Source: Gammaproteobacteria bacterium (lineage in GTDB: Bacteria; Pseudomonadota; Gammaproteobacteria; Burkholderiales; Rhodocyclaceae). Taken from it: a DNA stretch of 64,000 bases. A program made the translations under genes and the position numbers. Positions 8,038 to 16,664 of this stretch are shown piece by piece. Location of the stretch: NCBI GenBank assembly GCA_018819515.1, contig JAHJPX010000014.1:1-64000 (forward strand), read 5' to 3'. The notes below the pieces were generated by a model. The model searched no databases. It was not told where the DNA came from and saw only the letters and a program-made list of their open reading frames with translations. Each line of letters starts with the position of its first letter. Positions within the stretch are counted from its first letter, which is position 1.

Positions 8038-9114
8038 TCACGCGATGATGCCGCCCCCCAGGCAGACGAGCGACTCGTACACCACAACCGACTGCCCCGG
8101 GGTTACCGCCCATTGCGGCGCGGCGAACGCAATCTCGCAGCGATTAGAGTCTACGTTCTCCACTTCGCAGGCCGCATCTGGCTGGCGATAGCGCGTCTTG
8201 GCCGAATAGACCCAGTGCGTGTGCGGCGCGTAGCCGGAGACCCATGAAAGCCGATCCGCAGCCAGCCTGTCCTTCATAAGCGCCGGATGCTCGTGGCCCT
8301 GAACGACGTAAAGGACATTTCTCCCCATGTCCTTGCCAGCGACGAACCACGGGACTTCCGGCGCGCCTTTCACCCCGCCGATGCCCAGGCCTTCGCGCTG
8401 GCCCAGCGTGTAATAGGTCAGTCCCTCGTGCCGGCCGACGACGCGATCATCGTCCAGCCGCCGGATCTCGCCGGGCTGTTTGGGCAGATAACGGGCGAGA
8501 AATTCGCGGAACGGACGTTCGCCGATGAAGCAGATTCCCGTCGAATCCTTCTTGGCATGGTTGGGCAGGCCGGCTTCTTCGGCGATCCGGCGCACGTCGC
8601 GCTTGTACAGGTGGCCAACCGGAAACTGCGTCTTCGCCAGTTGCGCCTGGTTGAGGCGATAGAGGAAGTAGCTCTGGTCCTTGGTGCCGTCCTCGGCCTT
8701 CAGCAGTTGCCACGTACCAAGGATCTCGCGCACCTGCGCGTAGTGACCAGTGGCGATCCTGTCGGCACCAAGCTTGACCGCATGGTCGAGGAAGGCCTTG
8801 AACTTGATTTCCGAGTTGCACAACACGTCGGGATTCGGCGTACGACCCGCCTGGTACTCGCGCAGGAAATCGGCGAACACGCGCTCCTTGTACTCGGCGG
8901 AGAAATTCACCACTTCGAGGTCGATGCCGATCACGTCGGCCGCAGCGGCCGCGTCGATCAGGTCCTGGCGCGACGAGCAGTATTCGTCATCGTCGTCGTC
9001 CTCCCAGTTCTTCATGAACAGGCCGGTGACGCGATGGCCGGCGCGCTTGAGCAGCAGCGCTGCAACCGAGGAGTCGACGCCACCGGACAAGCCGACGATC
9101 ACGTGCTCAGCCAT
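8038..9114 (-). CDS. mnmA: tRNA-specific 2-thiouridylase
   Basis: Adds sulfur at position 2 of U34 in tRNAs for Lys, Glu and Gln. The 358-aa protein has the PP-loop GLSGGVDSSVAALLL near the N terminus, the first active-site Cys in NPDVLCNSEIKF, and the second in STGICFIGERPF. Length is normal. It overlaps the end of the Nudix gene by 8 bp, so the two are probably one transcript. Confidence 0.97.
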   Translation of the reverse strand: MAEHVIVGLSGGVDSSVAALLLKRAGHRVTGLFMKNWEDDDDDEYCSSRQDLIDAAAAADVIGIDLEVVNFSAEYKERVFADFLREYQAGRTPNPDVLCNSEIKFKAFLDHAVKLGADRIATGHYAQVREILGTWQLLKAEDGTKDQSYFLYRLNQAQLAKTQFPVGHLYKRDVRRIAEEAGLPNHAKKDSTGICFIGERPFREFLARYLPKQPGEIRRLDDDRVVGRHEGLTYYTLGQREGLGIGGVKGAPEVPWFVAGKDMGRNVLYVVQGHEHPALMKDRLAADRLSWVSGYAPHTHWVYSAKTRYRQPDAACEVENVDSNRCEIAFAAPQWAVTPGQSVVVYESLVCLGGGIIA

Positions 9115-9559
9115 GGTGCCGGACGATTTCCAGCGGATAGCGGCGGCCGGCCAGATAGTCCTGGACGCATTGCCAGACCAGCGGACTGCGATGCCGCTCG
9201 CGGCTGCCTTCGATTTCCTCCGGCGTCAGCCAGATCGTGCGCAGGATGCCGGTATCGAGGCTGCGGCCGGTCTGCTCGTCGCCGAGCGCCCCGGCGAACG
9301 CGAAGCGCAGGTAGGTGACATCGCCCTGAGGACGTGGCCACTGGTAGATGCCCACCAGCGCCGTGGGCCTGAAGCGCCAGGCCGTTTCCTCCAGCGTCTC
9401 GCGGGCGCATGCCTCCAGCAACGACTCGCCTTCATCGAGGTGCCCGGCCGGCTGGTTGATCCGAATGCCATCCGAGGTTTCCTCCTCGACCAGCAAAATA
9501 CGGCCATCTCGCTCCGCCAAAGCGGCGACCGTGACGTTGGGTTTCCAGATGCGGTTCAT
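9107..9559 (-). CDS. Nudix hydrolase, NudJ-like
   Basis: A 150-aa phosphohydrolase whose Nudix box runs GHLDEGESLLEACARETLEETAW, the final conserved Gly being Ala. The starting sequence WKPNVTVAALAERDGRILLVEE matches the NudJ group, which acts on nucleotide or HMP pyrophosphates. It overlaps mnmA by 8 bp; nudJ-mnmA linkage is seen in other proteobacteria. The start at 9559 gives the family N terminus. Confidence 0.88.
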   Translation of the reverse strand: MNRIWKPNVTVAALAERDGRILLVEEETSDGIRINQPAGHLDEGESLLEACARETLEETAWRFRPTALVGIYQWPRPQGDVTYLRFAFAGALGDEQTGRSLDTGILRTIWLTPEEIEGSRERHRSPLVWQCVQDYLAGRRYPLEIVRHHG

Positions 9560-9622
9560 GCCCCGCATTCTACAGGCCGCGATAAAATGGTTTTTTGATA
9601 GAACCCTGCTGGAGAAACCACC

Positions 9623-10543
9623 ATGTCCATGGCCGACCGCGACGGCTTCATCTGGTACGACGGCAAGCTCGTGCCCTGGCGAGACGCAACCACCCACGTG
9701 CTGACCCATTCGCTGCACTATGGCCTCGCCGTTTTCGAAGGCGTCCGAGCGTACAAGACCGTCAATGGCACGGCCATCTTCCGGCTCAAGGAACATACCG
9801 ACCGCCTGTTCAGTTCCGCCCATATCTACCGCATGCCCATGCCGTGGGACAAGGAAACGCTGATGGAAGCGCAGAAGGAAGTCGTGCGCGCCAACAAGCT
9901 CGAATCTGCCTACATCCGGCCGATCGCCTTCTACGGCTCCGAAAAAATGGGCGTCTCGCCCAAGGGCGCCAGCACCCACGTCGCCATCGCCGCCTGGCCC
10001 TGGGGTGCCTATCTCGGCGAAGAAGGCCTGGAGAAGGGCATCCGCGTCAAGACGTCGAGTTACGCCCGCCACCACGTCAACGTCTCGATGTGCCGCGCCA
10101 AGTACTCGGGCACCTACGCCAACTCCATCCTCGCCAACATGGAAGCCACCGAGCACGGCTACGACGAGGCGCTGCTGCTCGACGTGGACGGCTTCGTTGC
10201 CGAAGGCGCGGGTGAGAACCTGTTCGTCGTCAAGGACGGCCAGATCTACGAACCCGAAATCGCCTCGGCGCTGATCGGCATCACCCGCGCCTCCGTGCAT
10301 GCGCTGGCGAAAGAACTCGGCTACAGCGTGATCTCCAAGCGCCTGACGCGCGACGATATCTACGTCGCCGACGAAGCCTTCTTCACCGGCACGGCCGCCG
10401 AAGTCACGCCGATCCGCGAACTCGACAATCGCCAGATCGGCGAGGGCAAGCGCGGCCCCATCACCACCAAGATCCAGAGCCTGTTCTTCGACGTGGTCAA
10501 CGGCCGTGCGCCAGCCCACGCCGACTGGCTCGCCAAAGTCTAA
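9623..10543 (+). CDS. ilvE: Branched-chain amino acid aminotransferase
   Basis: A PLP enzyme for the last step of Ile, Leu and Val synthesis. The 306-aa class IV aminotransferase has the PLP lysine in RAKYSGTYAN (about residue 160) and the EGAGENLF motif. It starts MSMADRDGFIWYDGKLV. The 66-aa zinc-finger gene follows after 10 bp. Confidence 0.95.
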   Translation: MSMADRDGFIWYDGKLVPWRDATTHVLTHSLHYGLAVFEGVRAYKTVNGTAIFRLKEHTDRLFSSAHIYRMPMPWDKETLMEAQKEVVRANKLESAYIRPIAFYGSEKMGVSPKGASTHVAIAAWPWGAYLGEEGLEKGIRVKTSSYARHHVNVSMCRAKYSGTYANSILANMEATEHGYDEALLLDVDGFVAEGAGENLFVVKDGQIYEPEIASALIGITRASVHALAKELGYSVISKRLTRDDIYVADEAFFTGTAAEVTPIRELDNRQIGEGKRGPITTKIQSLFFDVVNGRAPAHADWLAKV

Positions 10544-10553
10544 GGAAAACCCG

Positions 10554-10754
10554 ATGGCCGAAATCAACGAAACCACCCGCGAGGTCGCCGTCACCGCGCA
10601 CGACCTGCCGCTGCACTGTCCGCGACCCGGCGCGCCGCTGTGGGCGCGACACCCGCGTGTATTCCTCGACGTGCTGAAGACGGGCGAAGCCGACTGCCCC
10701 TATTGCGGCACCAAGTACACCTTCACCGGCGAAAAACCGAAGGGTCACCACTGA
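10554..10754 (+). CDS. CHCC-type zinc-finger protein
   Basis: A 66-aa protein with Cys/His ligands spread as LHCPRPG, ARHPRVFLD and CPYCGTKY, the zf-CHCC family related to the mitochondrial complex I subunit NDUFS6. It lies between ilvE and waaF with gaps of 10 and 2 bp, the usual location in betaproteobacteria. The molecular role in bacteria is unclear. Confidence 0.88.
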   Translation: MAEINETTREVAVTAHDLPLHCPRPGAPLWARHPRVFLDVLKTGEADCPYCGTKYTFTGEKPKGHH

Positions 10755-10756
10755 CC

Positions 10757-11770
10757 GTGCCGCGCCGCATCCTGATCGTCGCGCCATCCTGGATCGGCGA
10801 CACGATCATGATGCAGCCGCTGTTGATGCGGCTGAAGGCCTGCGAACCGGACGCCGAGATCCACGTCATCGCCCCGGCATGGAGCGCGCCGCTGCTGGCG
10901 CGCATGCCCGAGGTCGCCGCAACCATCGAAAACCCCTTCGCCCACGGCAAATTCGACTGGGCCGGCCGCAAGGCACTCGGTCGGCGTCTCACCACGGCTG
11001 ACTTTTCCGCGGCTTTCGTTCTCCCCAACTCGTGGAAGTCCGCGCTGGTTCCCTTCTTTGCGAAGATCCCGACACGCACCGGCTATACCGGCGAAGCGCG
11101 CTACTTCCTGCTCAACGACCGCCACACGCTAGCCGAAGCCGCCATGCCACGCCTGGTCGACCGCTACGCGGCACTGGCCGGCCCGCTCGACACGCCGACG
11201 CCTAATCCGCGTCTCACCTCGACGCCCGGGCAACAGCGTGCCGCGCGTGCCGCGCTCGGCCTGCCGTTTGATGTCACGCCAGTCGTCTTCTGTCCCGGCG
11301 CCGAATACGGCCCCGCCAAGCGCTGGCCAGCGGCGCATTTCGCGGCGCTGGCGCAAAAAGTCAGCCGTGGTGGTACGCCACTCAACGGGCCAATATGGTG
11401 TATCGGCTCCACCAAGGACGCCGAGGTCGGCGCCGAGATCGAGCGGCTTTCCGAGGGCGCAGCACGAAATCTCTGCGGCCGCACCAACCTCGAGCAGGCC
11501 ATCGACCTCATCGCCGACGCCCGCGCCGTGGTCAGCAACGATTCCGGCCTGATGCACGTCGCCGCCGCGCTCGACCGGCCGCTGGCGGCCCTTTACGGCT
11601 CATCGAGCCCCGCCTATACGCCACCGCTGTCGCCGCGTGCGAAAATAGTCTCGCTCGACCTCGAATGCAGTCCGTGCTTCAAGCGGGAATGCCCGCTGGG
11701 GCACCTGAACTGCCTGAACCAATTGCAACCGGAACAGGTTCTCGCGGCACTGGCCCATGACGATGCCTGA
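10757..11770 (+). CDS. waaF: ADP-heptose:LPS heptosyltransferase II
   Basis: Adds the second heptose to the LPS inner core. The 337-aa GT9 protein begins with GTG (PRRILIVAPSWIGDTIMMQPL) 2 bp after the zinc-finger gene. It has the ADP-heptose site in VSNDSGLMHVAAAL and a C-terminal CSPCFKRECPLGHLNCL. Two dispersed-repeat copies lie inside, in opposite orientations (RRLTTADF near residue 80, KVSRGGTPL near residue 203), each in a loop-like region. Confidence 0.95.
   Translation: MPRRILIVAPSWIGDTIMMQPLLMRLKACEPDAEIHVIAPAWSAPLLARMPEVAATIENPFAHGKFDWAGRKALGRRLTTADFSAAFVLPNSWKSALVPFFAKIPTRTGYTGEARYFLLNDRHTLAEAAMPRLVDRYAALAGPLDTPTPNPRLTSTPGQQRAARAALGLPFDVTPVVFCPGAEYGPAKRWPAAHFAALAQKVSRGGTPLNGPIWCIGSTKDAEVGAEIERLSEGAARNLCGRTNLEQAIDLIADARAVVSNDSGLMHVAAALDRPLAALYGSSSPAYTPPLSPRAKIVSLDLECSPCFKRECPLGHLNCLNQLQPEQVLAALAHDDA
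10983..11006 (-). repeat. Dispersed repeat copy 5, in waaF
   Basis: An inverted copy read as RRLTTADF. Confidence 0.75.
11355..11381 (+). repeat. Dispersed repeat copy 6, in waaF
   Basis: A full 27-bp copy with the complete hairpin (GTGGTG-GTA-CGCCAC), read as KVSRGGTPL. Confidence 0.9.
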
Positions 11771-12188
11771 CAAACCGATATACCCGACACCGGCGGACGC
11801 CGAGGCCGCCCTTTACGACGCCATTGAGCGCGCCGACATGGAGGCGCTGATGGCCGTCTGGGCGGAAGACGAGGAAATCGCCTGCATCCACCCGGGCGGT
11901 CCATGCCTGACGGGCTACGCCGCCATCCGCGACGCCTGGCAGCGTATCCTTGAGGGCGGCCCGCACCTGAAGGTACGCATTTCCGGCAGCACGACGGTGA
12001 ATACGCCATTTACGGCAATCCACACCGTCATCGAGCATATCTCCGTGCGCGGCGACGAATCCAAGCAGGCGCCGGTGATCGCTACCAACATCTTCGTGCG
12101 CGGCGCGCTCGGCTGGCGGCTGGTGCTGCACCATGCTTCGCCCGCGCCGCCGGACAGCGTCAACGACATTCCCAAGGTGCTTCACTAA
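11757..12188 (+). CDS. SnoaL/NTF2-like domain protein
   Basis: A 143-aa protein of the DUF4440/SnoaL-like alpha+beta barrel type. It has the usual AALYDAIERADMEALMAVWAEDEE start and the GRxALxxAW-like stretch GYAAIRDAWQRIL. The gene overlaps the end of waaF by 14 bp and precedes the phosphomannomutase. The function of this standalone form is unknown. Confidence 0.85.
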   Translation: MTMPDKPIYPTPADAEAALYDAIERADMEALMAVWAEDEEIACIHPGGPCLTGYAAIRDAWQRILEGGPHLKVRISGSTTVNTPFTAIHTVIEHISVRGDESKQAPVIATNIFVRGALGWRLVLHHASPAPPDSVNDIPKVLH

Positions 12189-12219
12189 AACCCCACTCCT
12201 AACAAGCCGGAGCCAGAAC

Positions 12220-13611
12220 ATGACCACCATCGCCCCCGAGATTTTCAAGGCTTACGACATCCGCGGCATCGTCGACCAGTCGCTCACCGCCGACGCCGTG
12301 CGCACCATCGGCCAGGCCATCGGTTCGGAAGCCCGCGACCGCGGCCTGTCGACCATCGCCATCGGCCGCGACGGTCGCCTCTCCGGCCCGGCGCTGGCCG
12401 GCGCATTGGCGGAAGGAATCAACCGGGCCGGCGTCGACGTGGTCGACATCGGCTGCGTGCCGACGCCCGTCACCTACTTCGCCGCCTTCGAACTCGGCAC
12501 CGAAAGCTGCGTTTCCGTTACCGGCAGCCACAACCCGCCCGACTACAACGGCCTCAAGATGGTGCTCGGCGGCCAGACCCTGTTTGGCCCGCTGATCCAG
12601 GACCTCAAGAAGCGCATCGACGAAGGGCGCCTCGCCACCGGCAACGGCAAACTGGGCAGCGCCGACGTGCGCGAGGCCTACCTCAAGCGCATCGTCAGCG
12701 ACGTGAAACTGGCCCGGCCGATGAAGATCGTCGTCGACTGCGGCAACGGCGTCGCCGGCGGCTTTGCGCCGGAATTGTTCCGCCGCATGGGCTGCGAAGT
12801 CATCGAACTGTTCTGCGAAGTCGACGGCAACTTCCCCAACCACCATCCCGATCCCTCCAAGCCCGAGAACCTCAAGGACGTCATCCGCGTCCTCAAGGAA
12901 ACCGATGCCGAGTTAGGGCTCGCTTTCGACGGCGACGGCGACCGGCTGGGCGTCGTCACCAAGGACGGCGAAATCATCTATCCCGATCGCCAACTGATGC
13001 TGTTCGCCGCCGACGTGCTGACCCGCATGCCCGGCGCGCAGATCATCTTCGACGTGAAGTGTTCGCGCTGGGTTGCCGAGTCCGTCCGCTACCAGGGCGG
13101 CAAGCCACTGATGTGGAACACCGGCCACGCCTTCATCAAAGCCAAGCTCAAGGAAACCGGCGCGCCGCTGGCCGGCGAAATGAGCGGCCACGTCTTCTTC
13201 AAGGAGCGCTGGTATGGCTTCGACGACGGCCTCTACGCCGGCGCCCGCCTGCTCGAGATCGTCAGCCGCTGGAGGGACGCCAACTGGCCGCTGAAGAACC
13301 TGCCCAACGCCATCTCGACGCCCGAACTCAACATCAAGATGAAGGAAGGCGAGCCGCACGCGCTGATCGCCAGACTCCAGAAGGAGGGCCAGTTCCCCGG
13401 CGCCCGGGAACTCATCACCATCGACGGCGTGCGCGCCGAATACAAGGACGGCTTCGGCCTCGCCCGCGCCTCCAACACCACGCCGGTCGTCGTTCTGCGC
13501 TTCGAAGCCGACAACCAGGCCGCACTCGAACGCATCCAGGAGGAATTCAAGACGACGCTGGAAACCATCTGGCCCGGCCTGCACGTCACCTTCACCAGCG
13601 GCGGGCACTAA
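12220..13611 (+). CDS. algC: Phosphomannomutase/phosphoglucomutase
   Basis: Interconverts hexose 6- and 1-phosphates for polysaccharide and LPS precursors. The 463-aa protein begins MTTIAPEIFKAYDIRG, has the phosphoserine loop SVTGSHNPPDYNG (about 100-112), the metal loop FDGDGDRLG (about 234-242) and the sugar loop GEMSGHVFF. The ATG at 12220 is preferred to an upstream frame extension overlapping the preceding gene. Its 3'-terminal 123 bp recur as a direct copy at 15324-15446. Confidence 0.95.
   Translation: MTTIAPEIFKAYDIRGIVDQSLTADAVRTIGQAIGSEARDRGLSTIAIGRDGRLSGPALAGALAEGINRAGVDVVDIGCVPTPVTYFAAFELGTESCVSVTGSHNPPDYNGLKMVLGGQTLFGPLIQDLKKRIDEGRLATGNGKLGSADVREAYLKRIVSDVKLARPMKIVVDCGNGVAGGFAPELFRRMGCEVIELFCEVDGNFPNHHPDPSKPENLKDVIRVLKETDAELGLAFDGDGDRLGVVTKDGEIIYPDRQLMLFAADVLTRMPGAQIIFDVKCSRWVAESVRYQGGKPLMWNTGHAFIKAKLKETGAPLAGEMSGHVFFKERWYGFDDGLYAGARLLEIVSRWRDANWPLKNLPNAISTPELNIKMKEGEPHALIARLQKEGQFPGARELITIDGVRAEYKDGFGLARASNTTPVVVLRFEADNQAALERIQEEFKTTLETIWPGLHVTFTSGGH
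13486..13608 (+). repeat. Direct repeat, left copy (algC 3' end)
   Basis: The last 123 coding bases of algC. They match 15324-15446 without gaps, with about 11 differences, all in the first half; roughly the last 70 bases are identical. The two copies bracket the TetR and membrane-protein genes. Confidence 0.9.
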
Positions 13612-13638
13612 CTGAGCCGTTCGCAAGCGGTCTGACGT

Positions 13639-14217
13639 TCAGTCCTGCCGCTTGCTCATCCCGTCCCAAACCACCCGGAAGATGTCGTCGATCAGGTCTT
13701 CGGTGACCTGACGCATGCCCGACGTCTGCAACTGGTGGAGTTGGTACACCGTGCCCCACAGCAACACCGCAACGGTGTGATAGTCCACTTCGCGTATGGC
13801 GCCCGTGGCAACGCCCCTGGCAATCAGCGCCTTGAGGTGTGCGTTGCGGCGGTTCTTCTCCTCGGTCACCTCCGGGCTGATGAATGGAGAGGCGGAATAC
13901 TGCTCGAGGAATCTGGCTTCGTAATGGTGATCCAGAAAGTAGTGCAGGATGTTCAGCCATTTCAGCCTGAATTCGTCGCGGACGCTGACGTCTGCCGGAA
14001 TGTTGGCCATGGTTGCGGCATGCAGGTCCTTCTGGATGTGGTCGTACAACTCGTTGATGATCGCTTCCTTGTTGGCGAAGTAGCGGTATATCGTGCCGGC
14101 GCCGACACCGGCTTCGTTGGCGATCATCGAAACCGGCGTGCCATGAAAGCCGTTGTCGGTAATCAGCCTGAGGGTGGCCTGCAATATCCGCTGCTTTTTG
14201 TCGCGGCTTTCGTCCAT
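13639..14217 (-). CDS. TetR family transcriptional repressor
   Basis: A 192-aa regulator with an N-terminal TetR helix-turn-helix (about residues 10-55, with AGVGAGTIYRYFANKE) and an all-helical ligand-binding domain. It lies downstream of, and on the same strand as, the DUF5692-type membrane gene. The perfect palindrome upstream of that gene is the likely operator, giving feedback control of both. The ligand is unknown. Confidence 0.93.
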   Translation of the reverse strand: MDESRDKKQRILQATLRLITDNGFHGTPVSMIANEAGVGAGTIYRYFANKEAIINELYDHIQKDLHAATMANIPADVSVRDEFRLKWLNILHYFLDHHYEARFLEQYSASPFISPEVTEEKNRRNAHLKALIARGVATGAIREVDYHTVAVLLWGTVYQLHQLQTSGMRQVTEDLIDDIFRVVWDGMSKRQD

Positions 14218-14244
14218 CGTTGAATTGCCTCACTGCTTGCGAAC

Positions 14245-14270
14245 TGCCCTTCTCCCGCAGGAGAAGGGCA
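14245..14270. terminator. Perfect hairpin between membrane gene and tetR
   Basis: TGCCCTTCTCC / GGAGAAGGGCA around a CGCA loop forms an 11-bp stem in the 72-bp gap. No T tract follows, so it may attenuate rather than end transcription. Sequences of this kind are also common dispersed hairpins. Confidence 0.5.
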
Positions 14271-14289
14271 ACGGACCATTGGGGAAATT

Positions 14290-15216
14290 TCAGCGACCGG
14301 CGGCGATGGCCCGGTAAGCCGCCAGATCCGGATACACCTCAGCACGAATCGGGCTCCGGTTGTACTTGAACACCTTGGCGAAGTGGAAGACAAATACCGC
14401 GATGTTCGCCGCCAGCGCAAGGAAGCTGACCAGGAACAGGGCATTGGGATCCAGCGAAGCCTTTACCGCGAATATCGAATTGTCCACGAAGTCGGGGAAG
14501 CACATCACGAACATCATCCATATTGCCAGAGTCTGGGCACGGTGCTGCAGCCATGCGCCCTTCCTGATGAAGAATGCCGGAATGGTGCAGGAAACCAGGA
14601 GGGCCGCACCGGCATAGAAGGAGTGGTCGCCGACACAGTTGTAGACATAGGCGAAATTCCAAAGATCGTAGGCAATGATCCAGAACCAGAGCATGTCGGG
14701 CCAGAGCATGTCCCTCTTCTTGTCCTTGCTGATGAATATCCCGGCCCAGCCGGAGATGGTAACAATGTTGAGGATGCCGGCGACGCCGTTCATCAGGTTC
14801 CAGACACCGCTGCGCATGTAGACGCCATCGACTGGAACCAAACCGTCCGCGTTCAGGAAATAGACCTGGAAATCGCGGGCTACCGCTTCGCCGATGTTGA
14901 GGGCCAGGATGAAGGCGGGGAAAAACAGGAACCACTTGTTCTTGTCGGCGCCCTTGATGAAACGCAGGGCCATGAAGCCGAGGCAGCCGGCCAATGATGA
15001 GTAGACCTTGGCCCAGTGGAACCAGGTGCCAACGCTTGAGCCTTCGCCCGCGGTCTGGGGCCAGACGGTGAAAGTCAGGATGAGGGGCAGGACGAGAAAA
15101 AGTACCAGGGCAGGCCACTTGCCCAAGCGCGCCAACTCATTGAATAGCATGAGCCCGACCAAGACGCCGAACCACATAAGGACTGAATACCACGGAATCG
15201 TTTGATATAGAGACAT
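14290..15216 (-). CDS. Multispanning membrane protein, DUF5692-like
   Basis: A 308-aa integral membrane protein with about eight to nine hydrophobic segments spread along its length, no signal peptide and no catalytic motif I recognise. AAGGAGG precedes the ATG. It has a perfect 20-bp palindrome in its promoter region and tetR downstream, so it looks like the TetR target. I assign the DUF5692 family from memory with moderate certainty. The module sits between two direct copies of the algC 3' end. Confidence 0.7.
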   Translation of the reverse strand: MSLYQTIPWYSVLMWFGVLVGLMLFNELARLGKWPALVLFLVLPLILTFTVWPQTAGEGSSVGTWFHWAKVYSSLAGCLGFMALRFIKGADKNKWFLFFPAFILALNIGEAVARDFQVYFLNADGLVPVDGVYMRSGVWNLMNGVAGILNIVTISGWAGIFISKDKKRDMLWPDMLWFWIIAYDLWNFAYVYNCVGDHSFYAGAALLVSCTIPAFFIRKGAWLQHRAQTLAIWMMFVMCFPDFVDNSIFAVKASLDPNALFLVSFLALAANIAVFVFHFAKVFKYNRSPIRAEVYPDLAAYRAIAAGR

Positions 15217-15240
15217 GATGAACCTCCTTGATGGCCCAAG

Positions 15241-15260
15241 CGGAATGAACGTTCATTCCG
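15241..15260. promoter_or_regulatory. Palindromic TetR operator
   Basis: A perfect 20-bp palindrome (CGGAATGAAC and its mirror, centre AACGTT), 25 bp upstream of the membrane-protein ATG. Its length and GAACGTTC core are typical of TetR-family operators, and a TetR gene is in the same cluster. Confidence 0.75.
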
Positions 15261-15307
15261 TTTCAAGCCTAGAGCCGCTTCGGGGGGTTGTCAAGTGAAG
15301 AACGAGA

Positions 15308-15446
15308 TGAAGTGAGCGGCCACGTCGTCGTGCTGCGCTTCAAGGCGGACAACCAAGCGACACCAGAGCGCATCCAGGCGGAATTCAAGACGACGCTGGA
15401 AACCATCTGGCCCGGCCTGCACGTCACCTTCACCAGCGGCGGGCAC
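15308..15446 (+). pseudogene. Truncated phosphomannomutase 3' fragment
   Basis: The segment 15324-15446 repeats the algC 3' end at about 91% identity. The 16 bases before it match the algC GEMSGHV codons near 13178-13195, which lie about 300 bp further upstream in algC. The fragment therefore looks like a paralogous copy with an internal deletion, with no start and no stop at the matching place. It is not expected to be functional. Confidence 0.75.
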
Positions 15447-15500
15447 CAAGAGCCTGACGTCTTCCCCGGTGGCAGTTCCGGCCCACTGCCGCCGTTACCC

Positions 15501-15523
15501 GGCGTATCACCACGGCTGACTTT
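15501..15523 (-). repeat. Dispersed repeat copy 7, intergenic
   Basis: An inverted copy downstream of the algC fragment and just past the 3' end of the following minus-strand gene. Confidence 0.85.
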
Positions 15524-15542
15524 CCTGTGAGCCCCGACGGCC

Positions 15543-16388
15543 TCAGATGACGAGATAGCGGGCGGCCTGCTGCTGGCGCTGGATGGCCGCCAGCGCCTCG
15601 TCCCGGCTCAGGCGCACCAGCATCAAGGTCCAGCGGCGCCGGTCCTGTCCAACCAGCTCCGGAAAGCTGATCTGATGCACGCCGGGTCCCGGGCCGCTCG
15701 CCTCGACGCCGAGCAGATCTACGGCCACGGACACCGGCTCCAGCCGCAGGTGATCCGTCGCCGCCATCAGCCACTCACACAGTTCGGCCAGTACCTCCTC
15801 CGCTCCCTGCAATGACCGGTCGTTCGCCTCCTTGCGGTGGGCGGCATAGCCATCGGCGAGACTATCCAGACCCGCCAGCCGCAGTTGCCGGCGGGTTTCG
15901 TCGAGGTTGGCGCCGATGGCCCTGAGCGTATGGTCAGTGAAATAGAGCAGCGTCTGCGGCGCATCAGCTTGCACCATGTCGCCGAACATGGTCGTGCCCA
16001 TGACTTTCTTCTCTCGCCGCCGGGCACCCAGCAGGCCGTGGAAGGATTCCGCCAGTTGGTGGCCGGGCGCGGCGAGGAACTGCCTCACTTCCGGGCTGCG
16101 GCCCAGCGTCTCGGCGATGTCGCCCGGCGTGGAGAACATGACGCGAACCAGCGGATCGCTACCGAAGGCCTGGGCGTGGACGTCCACCGGCCCCGGCAAC
16201 GCCGCCACCAGCGCGTCGCAATGCGCGAGCGCTTGTCGCACCGCCGGCGCCAATCGCCCCTGATAGCCCGAAACCAGCCGCAGCAGCGGATCGACCCGAT
16301 CCACGGCCCGTTCGACGGCCATGCGCTCGTCCGCCGGCAGGTGCGCCGCCGGACGCAGCCAGCCGGCGATTCGCGATATGACATTCAT
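15543..16388 (-). CDS. Conserved hypothetical protein, 281 aa
   Basis: A soluble protein without signal peptide, rich in helices and Arg/Ala/Leu. A central RRREKKVMGTTMFGDM stretch and a C-terminal RRWTLMLVRLSRDEALAAIQRQQ segment stand out. I recognise no family. It begins MNVISRIAGWLRPAAHLPADER. Codon use looks native, and the gene stands alone between the algC fragment and the chemoreceptor. Confidence 0.7.
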   Translation of the reverse strand: MNVISRIAGWLRPAAHLPADERMAVERAVDRVDPLLRLVSGYQGRLAPAVRQALAHCDALVAALPGPVDVHAQAFGSDPLVRVMFSTPGDIAETLGRSPEVRQFLAAPGHQLAESFHGLLGARRREKKVMGTTMFGDMVQADAPQTLLYFTDHTLRAIGANLDETRRQLRLAGLDSLADGYAAHRKEANDRSLQGAEEVLAELCEWLMAATDHLRLEPVSVAVDLLGVEASGPGPGVHQISFPELVGQDRRRWTLMLVRLSRDEALAAIQRQQQAARYLVI

Positions 16389-16449
16389 TTTCCAAGTCTA
16401 GCCCGACGTTTCCCTCAATGGCAGTCCCCACGCGCAGCCATCGTCACTT

Positions 16450-16469
16450 GGCATATCGCCACGGCTGAC
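16450..16469 (-). repeat. Dispersed repeat copy 8, partial, intergenic
   Basis: GTCAGCCGTGGCGATATGCC on the minus strand, lacking the AAAA head. It lies upstream of the hypothetical gene. Confidence 0.65.
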
Positions 16470-16557
16470 AACGCGCCTGCGTCAGCAGGCAAGACCACTT
16501 TTCCGAAGCTGACTGGCTGGACGCCCAAAGGGCGGCACGTTTCCTCGAGGAGCCGGG

Positions 16558-16577
16558 ATGCCATATAAACATGGCAT
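16558..16577. promoter_or_regulatory. Inverted repeat upstream of the chemoreceptor
   Basis: ATGCCAT and ATGGCAT, perfect 7-bp arms around a 6-bp A/T-rich spacer, about 90 bp before the chemoreceptor start, in an A/T-rich promoter-like stretch. It may be an operator. No regulator is linked. Confidence 0.3.
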
Positions 16578-16664
16578 ACCGGCTATTACTTTGGTATTAT
16601 CTCTCAAAAATATGCAATACCGTACCGAACTTCGGGCGGCACCCAATCAGGAGGAGACAAAATC

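Noticed and set aside
9107..10594. Long minus-strand frame extending the Nudix gene through ilvE
   Set aside because: Only the last 150 residues resemble a Nudix protein; the rest is antisense to ilvE.
13609..15323. Module between algC direct repeats as an integrative element
   Set aside because: Integration at a gene 3' end would give such repeats, but no integrase or recombinase is present and the copies differ by about 9%, so I do not call it a mobile element.
16565..16610. FliA (sigma-28) promoter before the chemoreceptor
   Set aside because: TAAA and a GGCTAT-like box can be picked out, but the match and spacing are too poor to support the call.
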